Source: Candidatus Poseidoniales archaeon
GTDB lineage: Archaea > Thermoplasmatota > Poseidoniia > Poseidoniales > Thalassarchaeaceae
Assembly (NCBI GenBank): GCA_012964335.1
Contig: DTUF01000036.1
Span: 1 to 32,854, forward strand
Direction: 5' to 3'
Length of the DNA: 32,854 bases
Shown: in pieces, positions 15,234 through 24,800 of the stretch
Layout: each line of letters begins with the position of its first letter
Numbering within the stretch: the stretch's first letter is position 1
Notes under the pieces: model-generated
Told to the model about the DNA's origin: nothing
Seen by the model: only the letters and a program-made list of their open reading frames with translations
Database searches by the model: none
Made by a program: the position numbers and the translations under genes

Positions 15234-18200
15234 ATGACCCAGAGGCAGGTAAGGCATTCTTTTATTCTCGTCCTTCTTCTATTGGTGAGTACGGTAGGCA
15301 TTCATTTTGCTATCGCTAACAGTCCAAACTTAGCTGATGACGAATCAGTATTGGGTTCGAGTACGAACTCAATGGAAGTATTGATGTTAGGAAATTCCTA
15401 CACTCAAGCGAATAATCTTGAATCATTGACAGAATCATTGTTAACAAATTATTTTGCTAATTCAAATGTTGACAGATTAGCCGCAGGTGGTTTGAATCTA
15501 GCCGACCATTCAAGCAGAGTTCAAACATCTGGCCATCAGTGGAATACTACTCTCAACAATGGAAACTACGATTGGGTAGTGTTACAAGATCAAAGCCAAG
15601 TACCCAGTTTCCCCACCACTTCCCAATATTGGCAGGATAGTTTGTCAGGTGCAGTAGTTCTCAATGAAATGATTGGGGATAATGGTGCAGAAACGGTTCT
15701 CCTAATGACTTGGGGTCGGAGAAATGGCGACCAAGACAATCAATGGCGCAATCCAGACTTTTTGACTATGCAGGCGAATTTAGATTCTGGCTATCGGCTA
15801 TATGCAGAAAATGTCAGCACAGCCAGTCGTCCTGTGTGGCTAGCTCCAGCAGGATTGGCTTTCAAGCATATTTATGATGAAATTGTGGCATCAGGTGGGA
15901 CGCCTGAGAATTCAGGAACTTTGTTTGATGACCTCTATTCATCGGACGGGAGCCATCCCTCGTTATCCGGTAGTTACCTAACATCTTGTGTGGTTTATGC
16001 AACTATTTCAGGGTCAAACCCAGTTGGCTTGAATGGACCGTCTGGGCTTAGTTCATCACGAATTCTTGAATTGCAAGAAGCCGCTTCAGCAACTGTGTTT
16101 AACAATACTCAAAATTTAGTATATCCATGGCACCGGGCATCTTCTACAACTTTTTCAAATGGTAATTCTAGCGTTGTGTTACACCCAGCCCTTAATGAGA
16201 CAGCAGGATTGACTCACCGACCCGGTCAGCGGATTGATGGAGCCAGTCTTAATTTCACGGTTTCCGGTTTACAGGAGTGGTCAAACACAACCAATCAAAT
16301 GAGCGCTCTTGCTCCTAATTCTACCATGATTGGAACAAGTGTTGACTCTAATCGGCAACTCCGATTAAACACCACAGGCGCGGGGAGTGTCCCAAACTCA
16401 GGGACAAATAATACTGTAATATCTAGCTCAGTCTCAATGAGTGGAAATCATTCCTACGATACTTTACACCTGCTATGTGGGATTGTAAGTTGTGGTGAGA
16501 TTTCAGTATCTGGGGGTCCATTACGCATATACGCTAATGTAATCAAAATTGAGTTAGGGACTTCAATAGTTGCTGATGAATTAGTGATGGGTAATTGGGG
16601 CGTAGGAGGGTCTACTGCACGAGCATCTAACGGAAAAAGCCCAGGCGCAGGTGGTGGTAGTCACGGCACTAGTGGTGGCTCAGGCGGTGGCACAAATGGT
16701 GGCTCCGGTGGAACAACCTATGGTAATGGTTCAGAACCCGGTTCGTCAGGTGGCAATGTCACTTATATCAACGTAAATGGTCAAGTAACCAATGACGCGA
16801 ATGGCGGATATGGTGGCGGTGTTGTTGAATTATATGCGCGTGTTATCTACATGAATGGTTCAATTTCTGCAGATGGTGGGCGTGGTGATGATGGTGCTCC
16901 ACCTTCAGGTGGCACCGGTCCAGGCGGCAGTGGAGCAGGTGGTGGTAGCGGTGGTTCTATTTCCCTCATGGCAAATAGCGTCTACATCGGACCTAACGCT
17001 GTGATAAGTGCTGAAGGTGGTGATGGTGGTGATGGTGAGGATGGCTCCTGTGCACCAGGTAATCCTTGCTTATTCATGTATGACGGAGGCCATGGTGGCG
17101 GAGGGGGAGCTGGTGGAATTATCTTGCTAGCAACCACTGCTAATAATTTGAATAATAATGGGGCAACGAGTGTTGGTCCAGGTAGAGGAGGTGCTGGCGG
17201 CGCCCCGTATGGAACTGGCTCACGCGGGACAGCAGGAAACAATGGCAACACCGGTTACTCGTTTACTGGGACATTCGCCGGCTGGATAGGATCTCTCGCA
17301 TATATCTACAATGGAAATTACACCAGCCCAATCCTTGGGAGACAGGGATTAATCAATGTTCATGGGGTAGTTAGGATACCCAATAGCCAACCTGCTAACA
17401 CCTCAATTGTAGCTACTTATCGATATTCAGTAGATGGCTCATCTTGGGCACAATGGACATCGTTCAATCTTACTTTTGAGGAACTGCCTGCATTCTCTCT
17501 GATTCAATTCAATTTTTGGCTTTCAACAACCAATAATACTACAACTCCCAGAATAAATTCTATTGATTTAGATTTGTCAAACTGGTACTCGATTGATAAT
17601 TTTAGACTAGCGATTTCTAATACCACTGGGGGCTCACCAATCTTTTATTTCCCTCAAGATCTAGGGGTTGTCAGGAATTCAACCGTAACTTTCAGCCAAT
17701 TTGGTGGGCCGACAACATACCACATTGCTGTTCCAATCAATGCTACCCCAGTTGGTTCTGGATGGATACATATTATTCCGCCAACTTTCATTGGTGATTC
17801 AAACGTTACAATTTCTCTCGCCGGTAATACTGTTCTATCAATCAACAGTAGTCAATTTCCTGCAATGGGTCTGACCATTGAATTGAATAATTCACTGCTA
17901 CAGTCAAATTGGAAAAATAATGTATTCACAACTAACGGCACAGCCGGAATAGCGTGGGGTAATTTAGACATTGAATGTGCAGCGCAAGGTGCATACATGG
18001 GTGGTTTCTCAAGTACATTCGTCATCTTCCCCTATGAGTTAACGGAAAAATTGGGTGAGAATGGCAGTATTGTCTCCGCACTCAACGATCATGTGATTAG
18101 GACTGGTGGGCGATGGGCTGAAGCAACTTTCAGTGCATTCCCTGTAATGGCCCAAGGGATTACATTAGATTCTCACGAGGTAGTTTTGGATGGTCTTTCG

Positions 18201-20978
18201 GTCAACTTTATTGATGACATTCTACCAGAAGTAAGTGACATCTCTTTCTTTGTTGACGGGCAAGAAGTAACAGAGGCTAGAGTAGGGGATTTGGTTGAGA
18301 TTCGTGTTAGTGTCTTGGGCAATGAATCTGATACTACGATTGATTGGCATTTGCAGGGGCTCGGTAGCATCTCTTCATGGCCACCTGCAGCACTTTCAAC
18401 AATGGGCTGGGATACTCTTCACAATAACTACATTGCATTTTATGACACATCTCAACATTCTGCAGAGTATGGTGATTCAATGGCGATATGGCTGTGGATG
18501 ACTGATGCTGCAGGAAACTCACGCACACCTTCGGGGGTTGGTGCGTGGTACGAGACATTGATTCTGAGACCGGTATTCCCCGAATTTGAGTTTATGAGCG
18601 TTGGTGGCTGTGAGAGAGTTATCGTAGCTGTATGTGAGACGCAGCCGGGGGTTGAATTGGTATTCCAAGCCTCTGCAGTTCAAAACCGAACGGACCTCAA
18701 TATGTTTGTACACATCATCAATCCAGTTGATACTGAAGATGATTTCGTTGTACCATTGTATTGGCACGATGCTTCAAAAGTTTATGATGGTTCTATCTCA
18801 CTTTCCGACGATGAACTTGGCTGGTGGGATATCAGATTCAGAGTGTTGGATATTAATTTGAACGAAGGAAACTGGTCATCAGCAGTAATTGATAAAGTCA
18901 ATGTGATTGATACAACCCCCCCAAATGAAGGGCCCTTAACTGTGGTAAGTGAAGATAATTCAAGTCTTTCTTGGAGAGTTTCTGGCCAATGGCTAGCAAC
19001 GTCACGTGATAACGCAACTGCAAATTTAGAAATCAATGGGCCTGATGGTTTTTCGGTGTCAATCCCACTATCTGACCCGGTAATGAACGACCCAGTCAAC
19101 CTTTCTTCCTATGTTGCTCTTGGTTCAGAAGAAACAATGGGAATAGGTGCTTCAAGTGCTAATAACAGTATAACTGGGATTATATTTGACGAATTAAACC
19201 AAACTTGGCCAGGGCTAACTCTGACAAATATTTCTGATTCGTGGGGCTCAGTTACGACTTTCCTCTCTAAACAGTACGATATTAAGGCAGCAAATCCAGA
19301 TATTATTACAATAGTTCCAATCCGTGATTACAAATCCTCATCAACAAGTGTTTGGCAATCATCTTATCCTCTCTTGTTTGATAATCTAGCATCAACCGGT
19401 GCACAAATCTATGTCGGGATTATGGAAATTGATCCCGATTATATCTGTCACATTGGCTCGGGGCCAGGAGGTTGCTACCAATATGGGGAGTTTCAGACTA
19501 TTACTGAAAAGAACAGAATTATCACGGAAATAGCCTCATCAAGATCTTGGGTGACTTTGGTTCCACTATCTGATGATGGCCCGGAGCATCCGGAGTGGAT
19601 TGATGGCAATGATGCTTTCACTGATGCTGGACACCGTGCCATTGCAACTGCAATGTTGCATGGAATTAATGGTAAATTAGGTACTAGGCACTTGAGTTTT
19701 GAGGCAAGTTACACTCAAAATATGACCACACTTTCATCAGGGGTTTACGAATTTGAAATGCAAGTGATTGATGAGTTTGGGAATATCGCCGATGATGAAG
19801 TGCCCGGTCCTGATGCGACCATGTCATTGGTTCCAGCTGATGATATATTGTCTCTGACAATTCAGTCACCTGTTCCAACAGTTTTGCATCCAGGACCTTT
19901 TGATATCGCTTACGATGCAATATGCTCAATTGGTTGCTCAATGGAGCTTGAAATCTTGTTAAATGGAGAACTGGTTGAGGTTGTTCAGCCAACTGGAGGG
20001 GCAGGGACTTACACCGTCACTATTCCAACAATTGGAATTCATATAATTTCAATGGTACTTTCAACTTCGGATTGGGTCGTCAATTCGCCGACAGCATCTT
20101 TGGAAATCGTTGCGACTCCTCCACCAGCACCTGAATGGCATATCACCTGCATTAATTATGATGATGAACTTACAATTCCAAGCATTGCATATGATGGGAA
20201 AATAGGAAATTATACTTCATCAACGCACTTTATCAAATGTACAGTAACAAATAGTGGTGATGCTAATGGCTTTGTTCAACTCTCTACTAATTCGTCTATT
20301 GAACCGTTCGATTGCACATCAACAGTGTTTGAAGTTACACCAGCAGGACGGGCAGAATTTGATTGTACTGCAGAAGAGAGTGATGAAACCTCAGGAATCT
20401 TCGAACTTTCGTTAGGATTTGAACAGGTTGGTGAGTCCGAGAACACATCAATTGGAGGATGGGACAAGACTGTAGTTATGCTTTCACCGCGATTTGTTAT
20501 AGATGAGATTGCTGATGATAATGAACCCAAACTGGGCGATGGCACATCTTCAGAGGTTGCGGGGAAAACACCGTTCAATTGGATGGTTTCAGCATTCGTT
20601 TTGATATTAGTTGGAATTGGTGTCATCAGTTTAATATTTACAATGCGTGATAGGAAAGAACCTGAGATTCTAGAAGTCAATGAGAATTCACTATTCAATG
20701 ACAAAATGGACGCGACGGAAGAATCTGAAGAATTGGAAACTATTCATCCTTCAATTGTAGAACCGGATGGGGAAGCCGCGTTGATTTCCCCCGCCATTGA
20801 ACCTAACCCCATTGTGGACAATGTCATCTCTGAGGGTGAAACAGAAATTGTTGATTCATACCTAAATCTACCTGGGGGTGGAGAATATCTGGTGACTGAT
20901 GGAATTACTGTTTACGAACACCCAGATGGGGCTCGCTGGCAACAAGAAGAAGGCGGCAAATTCCGCCGGCTTGCTTGA
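15234..20978 (+). CDS. Giant cell-surface protein: DUF4886-like SGNH hydrolase, glycine-rich beta-helix-like region, second degenerate SGNH domain, C-terminal anchor
   Basis: About 1914 aa. A signal peptide (RHSFILVLLLLVSTVG) is followed by an SGNH domain of DUF4886 type (about 45-285): LMLGNSYT with S55, GGLNLADHSS, VVLQDQSQVP, LLMTWGRR and DGSHPSLSGSYL with D238 and H241, so catalytic residues look intact. Residues about 456-679 are glycine-rich with repeating NGSISADGG / NAVISAEGG strands, typical of beta-helix-like surface proteins. Ig-like regions follow. Residues about 1298-1482 form a second SGNH-like domain with GASS in place of GDS and no recognisable D-x-x-H. A membrane helix (about 1781-1802) precedes a roughly 110-aa cytoplasmic tail. 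Many N-x-S/T sites suggest N-glycosylation. The GTG at 15216 and TTG at 15219, nearer an AGGTGA, are alternative starts. Substrate unknown; a glycan or ester is possible. Confidence 0.85.
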   Translation: MTQRQVRHSFILVLLLLVSTVGIHFAIANSPNLADDESVLGSSTNSMEVLMLGNSYTQANNLESLTESLLTNYFANSNVDRLAAGGLNLADHSSRVQTSGHQWNTTLNNGNYDWVVLQDQSQVPSFPTTSQYWQDSLSGAVVLNEMIGDNGAETVLLMTWGRRNGDQDNQWRNPDFLTMQANLDSGYRLYAENVSTASRPVWLAPAGLAFKHIYDEIVASGGTPENSGTLFDDLYSSDGSHPSLSGSYLTSCVVYATISGSNPVGLNGPSGLSSSRILELQEAASATVFNNTQNLVYPWHRASSTTFSNGNSSVVLHPALNETAGLTHRPGQRIDGASLNFTVSGLQEWSNTTNQMSALAPNSTMIGTSVDSNRQLRLNTTGAGSVPNSGTNNTVISSSVSMSGNHSYDTLHLLCGIVSCGEISVSGGPLRIYANVIKIELGTSIVADELVMGNWGVGGSTARASNGKSPGAGGGSHGTSGGSGGGTNGGSGGTTYGNGSEPGSSGGNVTYINVNGQVTNDANGGYGGGVVELYARVIYMNGSISADGGRGDDGAPPSGGTGPGGSGAGGGSGGSISLMANSVYIGPNAVISAEGGDGGDGEDGSCAPGNPCLFMYDGGHGGGGGAGGIILLATTANNLNNNGATSVGPGRGGAGGAPYGTGSRGTAGNNGNTGYSFTGTFAGWIGSLAYIYNGNYTSPILGRQGLINVHGVVRIPNSQPANTSIVATYRYSVDGSSWAQWTSFNLTFEELPAFSLIQFNFWLSTTNNTTTPRINSIDLDLSNWYSIDNFRLAISNTTGGSPIFYFPQDLGVVRNSTVTFSQFGGPTTYHIAVPINATPVGSGWIHIIPPTFIGDSNVTISLAGNTVLSINSSQFPAMGLTIELNNSLLQSNWKNNVFTTNGTAGIAWGNLDIECAAQGAYMGGFSSTFVIFPYELTEKLGENGSIVSALNDHVIRTGGRWAEATFSAFPVMAQGITLDSHEVVLDGLSVNFIDDILPEVSDISFFVDGQEVTEARVGDLVEIRVSVLGNESDTTIDWHLQGLGSISSWPPAALSTMGWDTLHNNYIAFYDTSQHSAEYGDSMAIWLWMTDAAGNSRTPSGVGAWYETLILRPVFPEFEFMSVGGCERVIVAVCETQPGVELVFQASAVQNRTDLNMFVHIINPVDTEDDFVVPLYWHDASKVYDGSISLSDDELGWWDIRFRVLDINLNEGNWSSAVIDKVNVIDTTPPNEGPLTVVSEDNSSLSWRVSGQWLATSRDNATANLEINGPDGFSVSIPLSDPVMNDPVNLSSYVALGSEETMGIGASSANNSITGIIFDELNQTWPGLTLTNISDSWGSVTTFLSKQYDIKAANPDIITIVPIRDYKSSSTSVWQSSYPLLFDNLASTGAQIYVGIMEIDPDYICHIGSGPGGCYQYGEFQTITEKNRIITEIASSRSWVTLVPLSDDGPEHPEWIDGNDAFTDAGHRAIATAMLHGINGKLGTRHLSFEASYTQNMTTLSSGVYEFEMQVIDEFGNIADDEVPGPDATMSLVPADDILSLTIQSPVPTVLHPGPFDIAYDAICSIGCSMELEILLNGELVEVVQPTGGAGTYTVTIPTIGIHIISMVLSTSDWVVNSPTASLEIVATPPPAPEWHITCINYDDELTIPSIAYDGKIGNYTSSTHFIKCTVTNSGDANGFVQLSTNSSIEPFDCTSTVFEVTPAGRAEFDCTAEESDETSGIFELSLGFEQVGESENTSIGGWDKTVVMLSPRFVIDEIADDNEPKLGDGTSSEVAGKTPFNWMVSAFVLILVGIGVISLIFTMRDRKEPEILEVNENSLFNDKMDATEESEELETIHPSIVEPDGEAALISPAIEPNPIVDNVISEGETEIVDSYLNLPGGGEYLVTDGITVYEHPDGARWQQEEGGKFRRLA

Positions 20979-21056
20979 AACAAAATGAGCAAATGTTGAT
21001 TGAATTTGCGTCATATTAACGGTTGGTTCAAGAACCACCCCTCTCCGCTATAGGTC

Positions 21057-21689
21057 GTGGTAGACGAAATACGCTCCTGCTACCGATTCCGGTCGCCAGA
21101 TGATGGTATTGTGATTCTTATTGAGGGGGAGATGGATTGGGTTGAGTCATGGAGGGGGAAAATTGGCCTCAGCGACATTGGCTTACTGGAACGTCTTAGC
21201 ATAGGTTCAGACGGCGACCCAATTATGACGTCCTCTTCATCAACCGGTAGAGTTAGCAAACCCCTTCCTGGCCCAACTCCTAACCCTGGGAGTGTTTTGA
21301 CCGTCCGCAGAACAATAGGTGAATTGAACATAGAAGAAGAGATGACGAAGCTTGGGATCTACAAAGAGGAGTCTCCTAGCGTTGGCGATTTGAGAGCAAT
21401 TCTTGATGAGTACGATGAGGCGCCAAAGCCACCACAAGGTTCACCTTCGACCGAGCCGATAGCAGAAGGCTGGCTTCGCGAGGCACTACGAATTGCAGTT
21501 CGTAGATTTGGTGTGATGGCACTTCCAGTCGATGTGATAGTTGAAACAATTCATGGACGCCATGATTTGGACGATGAACTTGTTGAGGGCTGGCTTGAGA
21601 CCCAATATCAACTAGGAAAACTCGTCAAGATTTACGGTGGTACTAGAGAGGGATTCGGACCCTCTCCAATATGGCTTGACGCTGTTTAA
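21057..21689 (+). CDS. Hypothetical protein, possible winged-helix C-terminal domain
   Basis: This 210-aa protein has no signal peptide or membrane helix. It divides into an N-terminal beta-rich part (about 1-50, with DDGIVILIEGEMDWVESWR), a Ser/Pro/Gly linker (about 57-80), an acidic helical segment (about 85-120), a second Pro-rich linker, and a C-terminal part (about 135-210: WLREALRIAVRRFGVMALPVDVIVETI, then DDELVEGWLETQYQLGKLVKIYGG). The last part reads like a small helix-turn-helix or winged-helix fold. I do not recognise the family. It begins with GTG at 21057, with AGGT just before it. It lies alone between the two giant surface protein genes and ends with a T-tract. A regulator of its neighbours is one possibility, but nothing in the sequence proves it. 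Confidence 0.65.
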   Translation: MVDEIRSCYRFRSPDDGIVILIEGEMDWVESWRGKIGLSDIGLLERLSIGSDGDPIMTSSSSTGRVSKPLPGPTPNPGSVLTVRRTIGELNIEEEMTKLGIYKEESPSVGDLRAILDEYDEAPKPPQGSPSTEPIAEGWLREALRIAVRRFGVMALPVDVIVETIHGRHDLDDELVEGWLETQYQLGKLVKIYGGTREGFGPSPIWLDAV

Positions 21690-21738
21690 AGGCGTCAATA
21701 TAGCGTAATTTATTTATTGGTAAATAGAAAGAAAGTTT

Positions 21739-21750
21739 CCCGCTTTTTTA
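21739..21750 (+). terminator. T-tract terminator candidate
   Basis: The sequence cccgcttttttag, with six T at 21744-21749, lies about 55 bases after the hypothetical gene's stop and before the promoter of the 2131-aa surface protein. T-tracts without a strong hairpin are the usual archaeal intrinsic terminator. No other function is evident here. Confidence 0.4.
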
Positions 21751-21820
21751 GAACCAAGAATTAGCATAATATCACCGCACTTAGTGTTCGTTATGCGATG
21801 GGCTGGATAAGTTACACCGA

Positions 21821-21831
21821 GAAACTATAAT
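21821..21831 (+). promoter_or_regulatory. Candidate BRE/TATA promoter of the 2131-aa surface protein gene
   Basis: A purine-rich gaaa followed by ctataat fits an archaeal BRE plus TATA box. Transcription would start near 21855, giving a leader of about 40 bases. The leader ends in a visible ribosome site, AAGGGG, about 10 bases before the ATG at 21895. The rest of the 205-base gap holds only the upstream T-tract. Read by eye, without a motif model. Confidence 0.4.
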
Positions 21832-21894
21832 CGTTGTACTGAAAGCCAATTGCAATAGCATTTATCGCACACGCGCACGAAAGGGGTAATAAGA

Positions 21895-24800
21895 ATGTCC
21901 AAAGTCGGTTGGTCTTGTATGTCGAGCCATACCTTTGAACTGAATATGAACAAAGCGCGGGTCAAAGCCGTCGCACTAGTAGCACTGATGGTATTGTCAA
22001 CCTCGTTGGCAGTGCTGGATGTTTCGGCGAGTAATTCGAAGCAATACCCTGTAACAAGGAATCCTCTGGACCTTGCGACTGGTGACTTTGATTGTGACGG
22101 TGATGACGATATTGTAACCGCGAGTGAGATGGGCAATTTCTTGTCCATTCTCTGGAATGATAATGGAAATTACCAAGACCGAACTGACCTTTGGGTTTCT
22201 AACAACGCAAGCCGCCGTGCTGGATTCACTGACATCGCTGATGTTGGTGGTGTTGAAGTAGGTGACATTGATGATGATGGTCAGGATGACATAGTCTTCT
22301 ACCAAGGTAACATTCAGGTCTTTGGAGGAACTGAAATTATCCGTGGAAACCTAACAGTCTTGAGAAATGAGGACTGCGCTGGAACTTTCAGTGAAGATGC
22401 GGTTTACACAATGGGTGACATCGTATGGAATTTCCAAGTAGGTGACGTCAACGGTGATGGTGTTGATGACATCGTCGCTCTTGAATTGCAAGACTTAGCT
22501 TCTGGAACCCAGCGACTTCTAACTTATCTTGGTGGTTCTCAGCGTAACAATGCTGCGACAAATCATAAGATTACAACACTTGACAACCTCGCTAACAAGG
22601 TATACGCAGACATTAGGCTCGGTAACTTTGGCGAGGCTGTTGTTGGTGGTCCCATCGGAAACGATTGTGATGATTTAGATGCATTCCTACACTTCTGGCC
22701 AGGATACAATGCAGCAACTGGATTCTCAGATGGGGATTGGGATAACGTCTCCATCCTTGAATTCGAATGTACACTCGATACATTTGCGGCATGGAATGAT
22801 CCTAACAAGCAACACACAATCAAGTTGAATTCCCAAGACGGTAGTTTTGACATCGCTGATGAAGATGGGGATGGCAAGATTGACACTATGGCAATCACGA
22901 ACTTTACAACCGTTGTTTTACAGAGCTGTGCAACGGCTCCTTGCCCATCACAGAGTAATTGGCAACAAATTGCAGTGTCTCCGACTATAGGGTCATTCAT
23001 ACCCGCTTCAGTTGAATTGCAAGATGTTAATCAGGACGGAAGCGTTGACTTAGTTGTTCCAACCACTTCCACCATTACTAGTTTACAAGGCCAAAGCGGT
23101 AATACTGTGACATCATATTCAACCGATAACCTGGAGGAATTGAATACTGTTCAAATTATTCTATCAGATGGCAGTGGGGGATATTATCAACCACAATCAA
23201 TGCCAGTCGGTCGCCGACCAACTATGGTTCTTGTAGGGCAGTTTGCTGGAGGACCAACCAGTGCTCTTGACTTAGCGATTGGTAACCGTGATTACACATA
23301 CCGATACTCAAACGGTGCACTACACATTGACTCAAAGGGATGTGCCTTTGACCCACTAAACCCTCAACTGAATGGTTTTGGATGTGGAAATCTCGATGCT
23401 ATTTCTGTTGTTCAACTTGATAACGAAGACGTTGGAATATCAGGCATGACTGTTTCACCAGCAAGTTTCAACCCAGATACTGGGAGAATGACGATTGGTG
23501 AAGGCACTCGTGAGGTGAATGTTACTGTGCAAAACACAGGGCTTAATGCCATCAGTGGAAGCGTAGATGTTGATGTTTCGGTCAAGGAAATAACCGGTGG
23601 ACAAGACACTATTGTTTACTCAAATGACTATGAAACAACGGCAACTTCTAACTGTGGTACAGGTTGTACTTGGGCTTATGCTGACTATGACGGTGAGTCA
23701 TATTTCTGGCATGAAGAGACTGCATCAAACCATTCTCAGAACCCAGAAGGTGACGAGGCGGATGTCAATCCAACCGACTATATGTGGGCTGGGACATGGC
23801 AACCGAATGCAACTGCTGGCAATCAGATGGAAAGCGGATACTTATCCAACCAAGATGATGGACTTATCTTGAGAGACATCGATTTGACTGGTGCTGATGC
23901 AGCATCTCTTGAACTTGATTTGTATTGTAGTGTAGGTTACTCAGTTGTCCATTATGTGAACTCTCAGGGTTCAATCTCTGGAATGGTGATTTACGACGAT
24001 TCGTGCAACATTGATGTTTACACTGATGATGAGGGATGGGTTCCTATCATCTATCGTGGTGGATACGATGCTGTTAGACTTAACGAGTATTACAGTAATG
24101 GGGGCTCAGTTGAATATACAAGTAGAATTTACCATATCTTCGGGACAAATTATAGTTGGATGGATCTCCAAGGAAACAATTCACTAGATTTGACCCCTTG
24201 GGCTGGAGATACAATTGACCTGCGATTCCGTTTCCGAACTGGATACGAAGGAAGTGTAGGACGTGACAACACTTCACGAAACACTCAGTGGGATGGTATG
24301 GCATTTGACAACTTGACAATCAAGAAGACAATCACACAGTTTGGCCAAATTCAACCAGTTTCGCAAACTCTGAACCTCAATAACTTCGCCCCAGGTGACG
24401 AGCAAACCATTACCTTAAACGCATACTTCACAAATGGTACTGAATACATGATTGAGTCTGCTCTAACATCTCCTACTGGATTCGGTAATGAGGATGCAAG
24501 CAACGATGACATGCGTTGGAAGATGGACGTGTTAAACTTGTACGACCCAGCAGTCAAGGAGATTACATCTCAAAACCGAGGTGCGTTGTATGCATCTGGA
24601 GACATGCCGATCGAGGTTGTTGTTGAGAATGCTGGAAACACCGTAATGGATTTTGATATCAAAGCAACGGTGTATACTGCTCAGCCAAATGCTCTTTTCA
24701 CCAACCCGTGTAAAGATGTTGAGGACTTTGAGCCAAGTGCATGTGCGTACATGTATGGCGATGACAGTGATGGTGACGGTGGAATCGTAGATGATACTGC

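Noticed and set aside
16600-17275. DNA repeat array or CRISPR-like structure in the glycine-rich region
   Set aside because: The repetition is of glycine codons (ggt/ggc) within an intact reading frame, with no constant direct repeat and no spacers.
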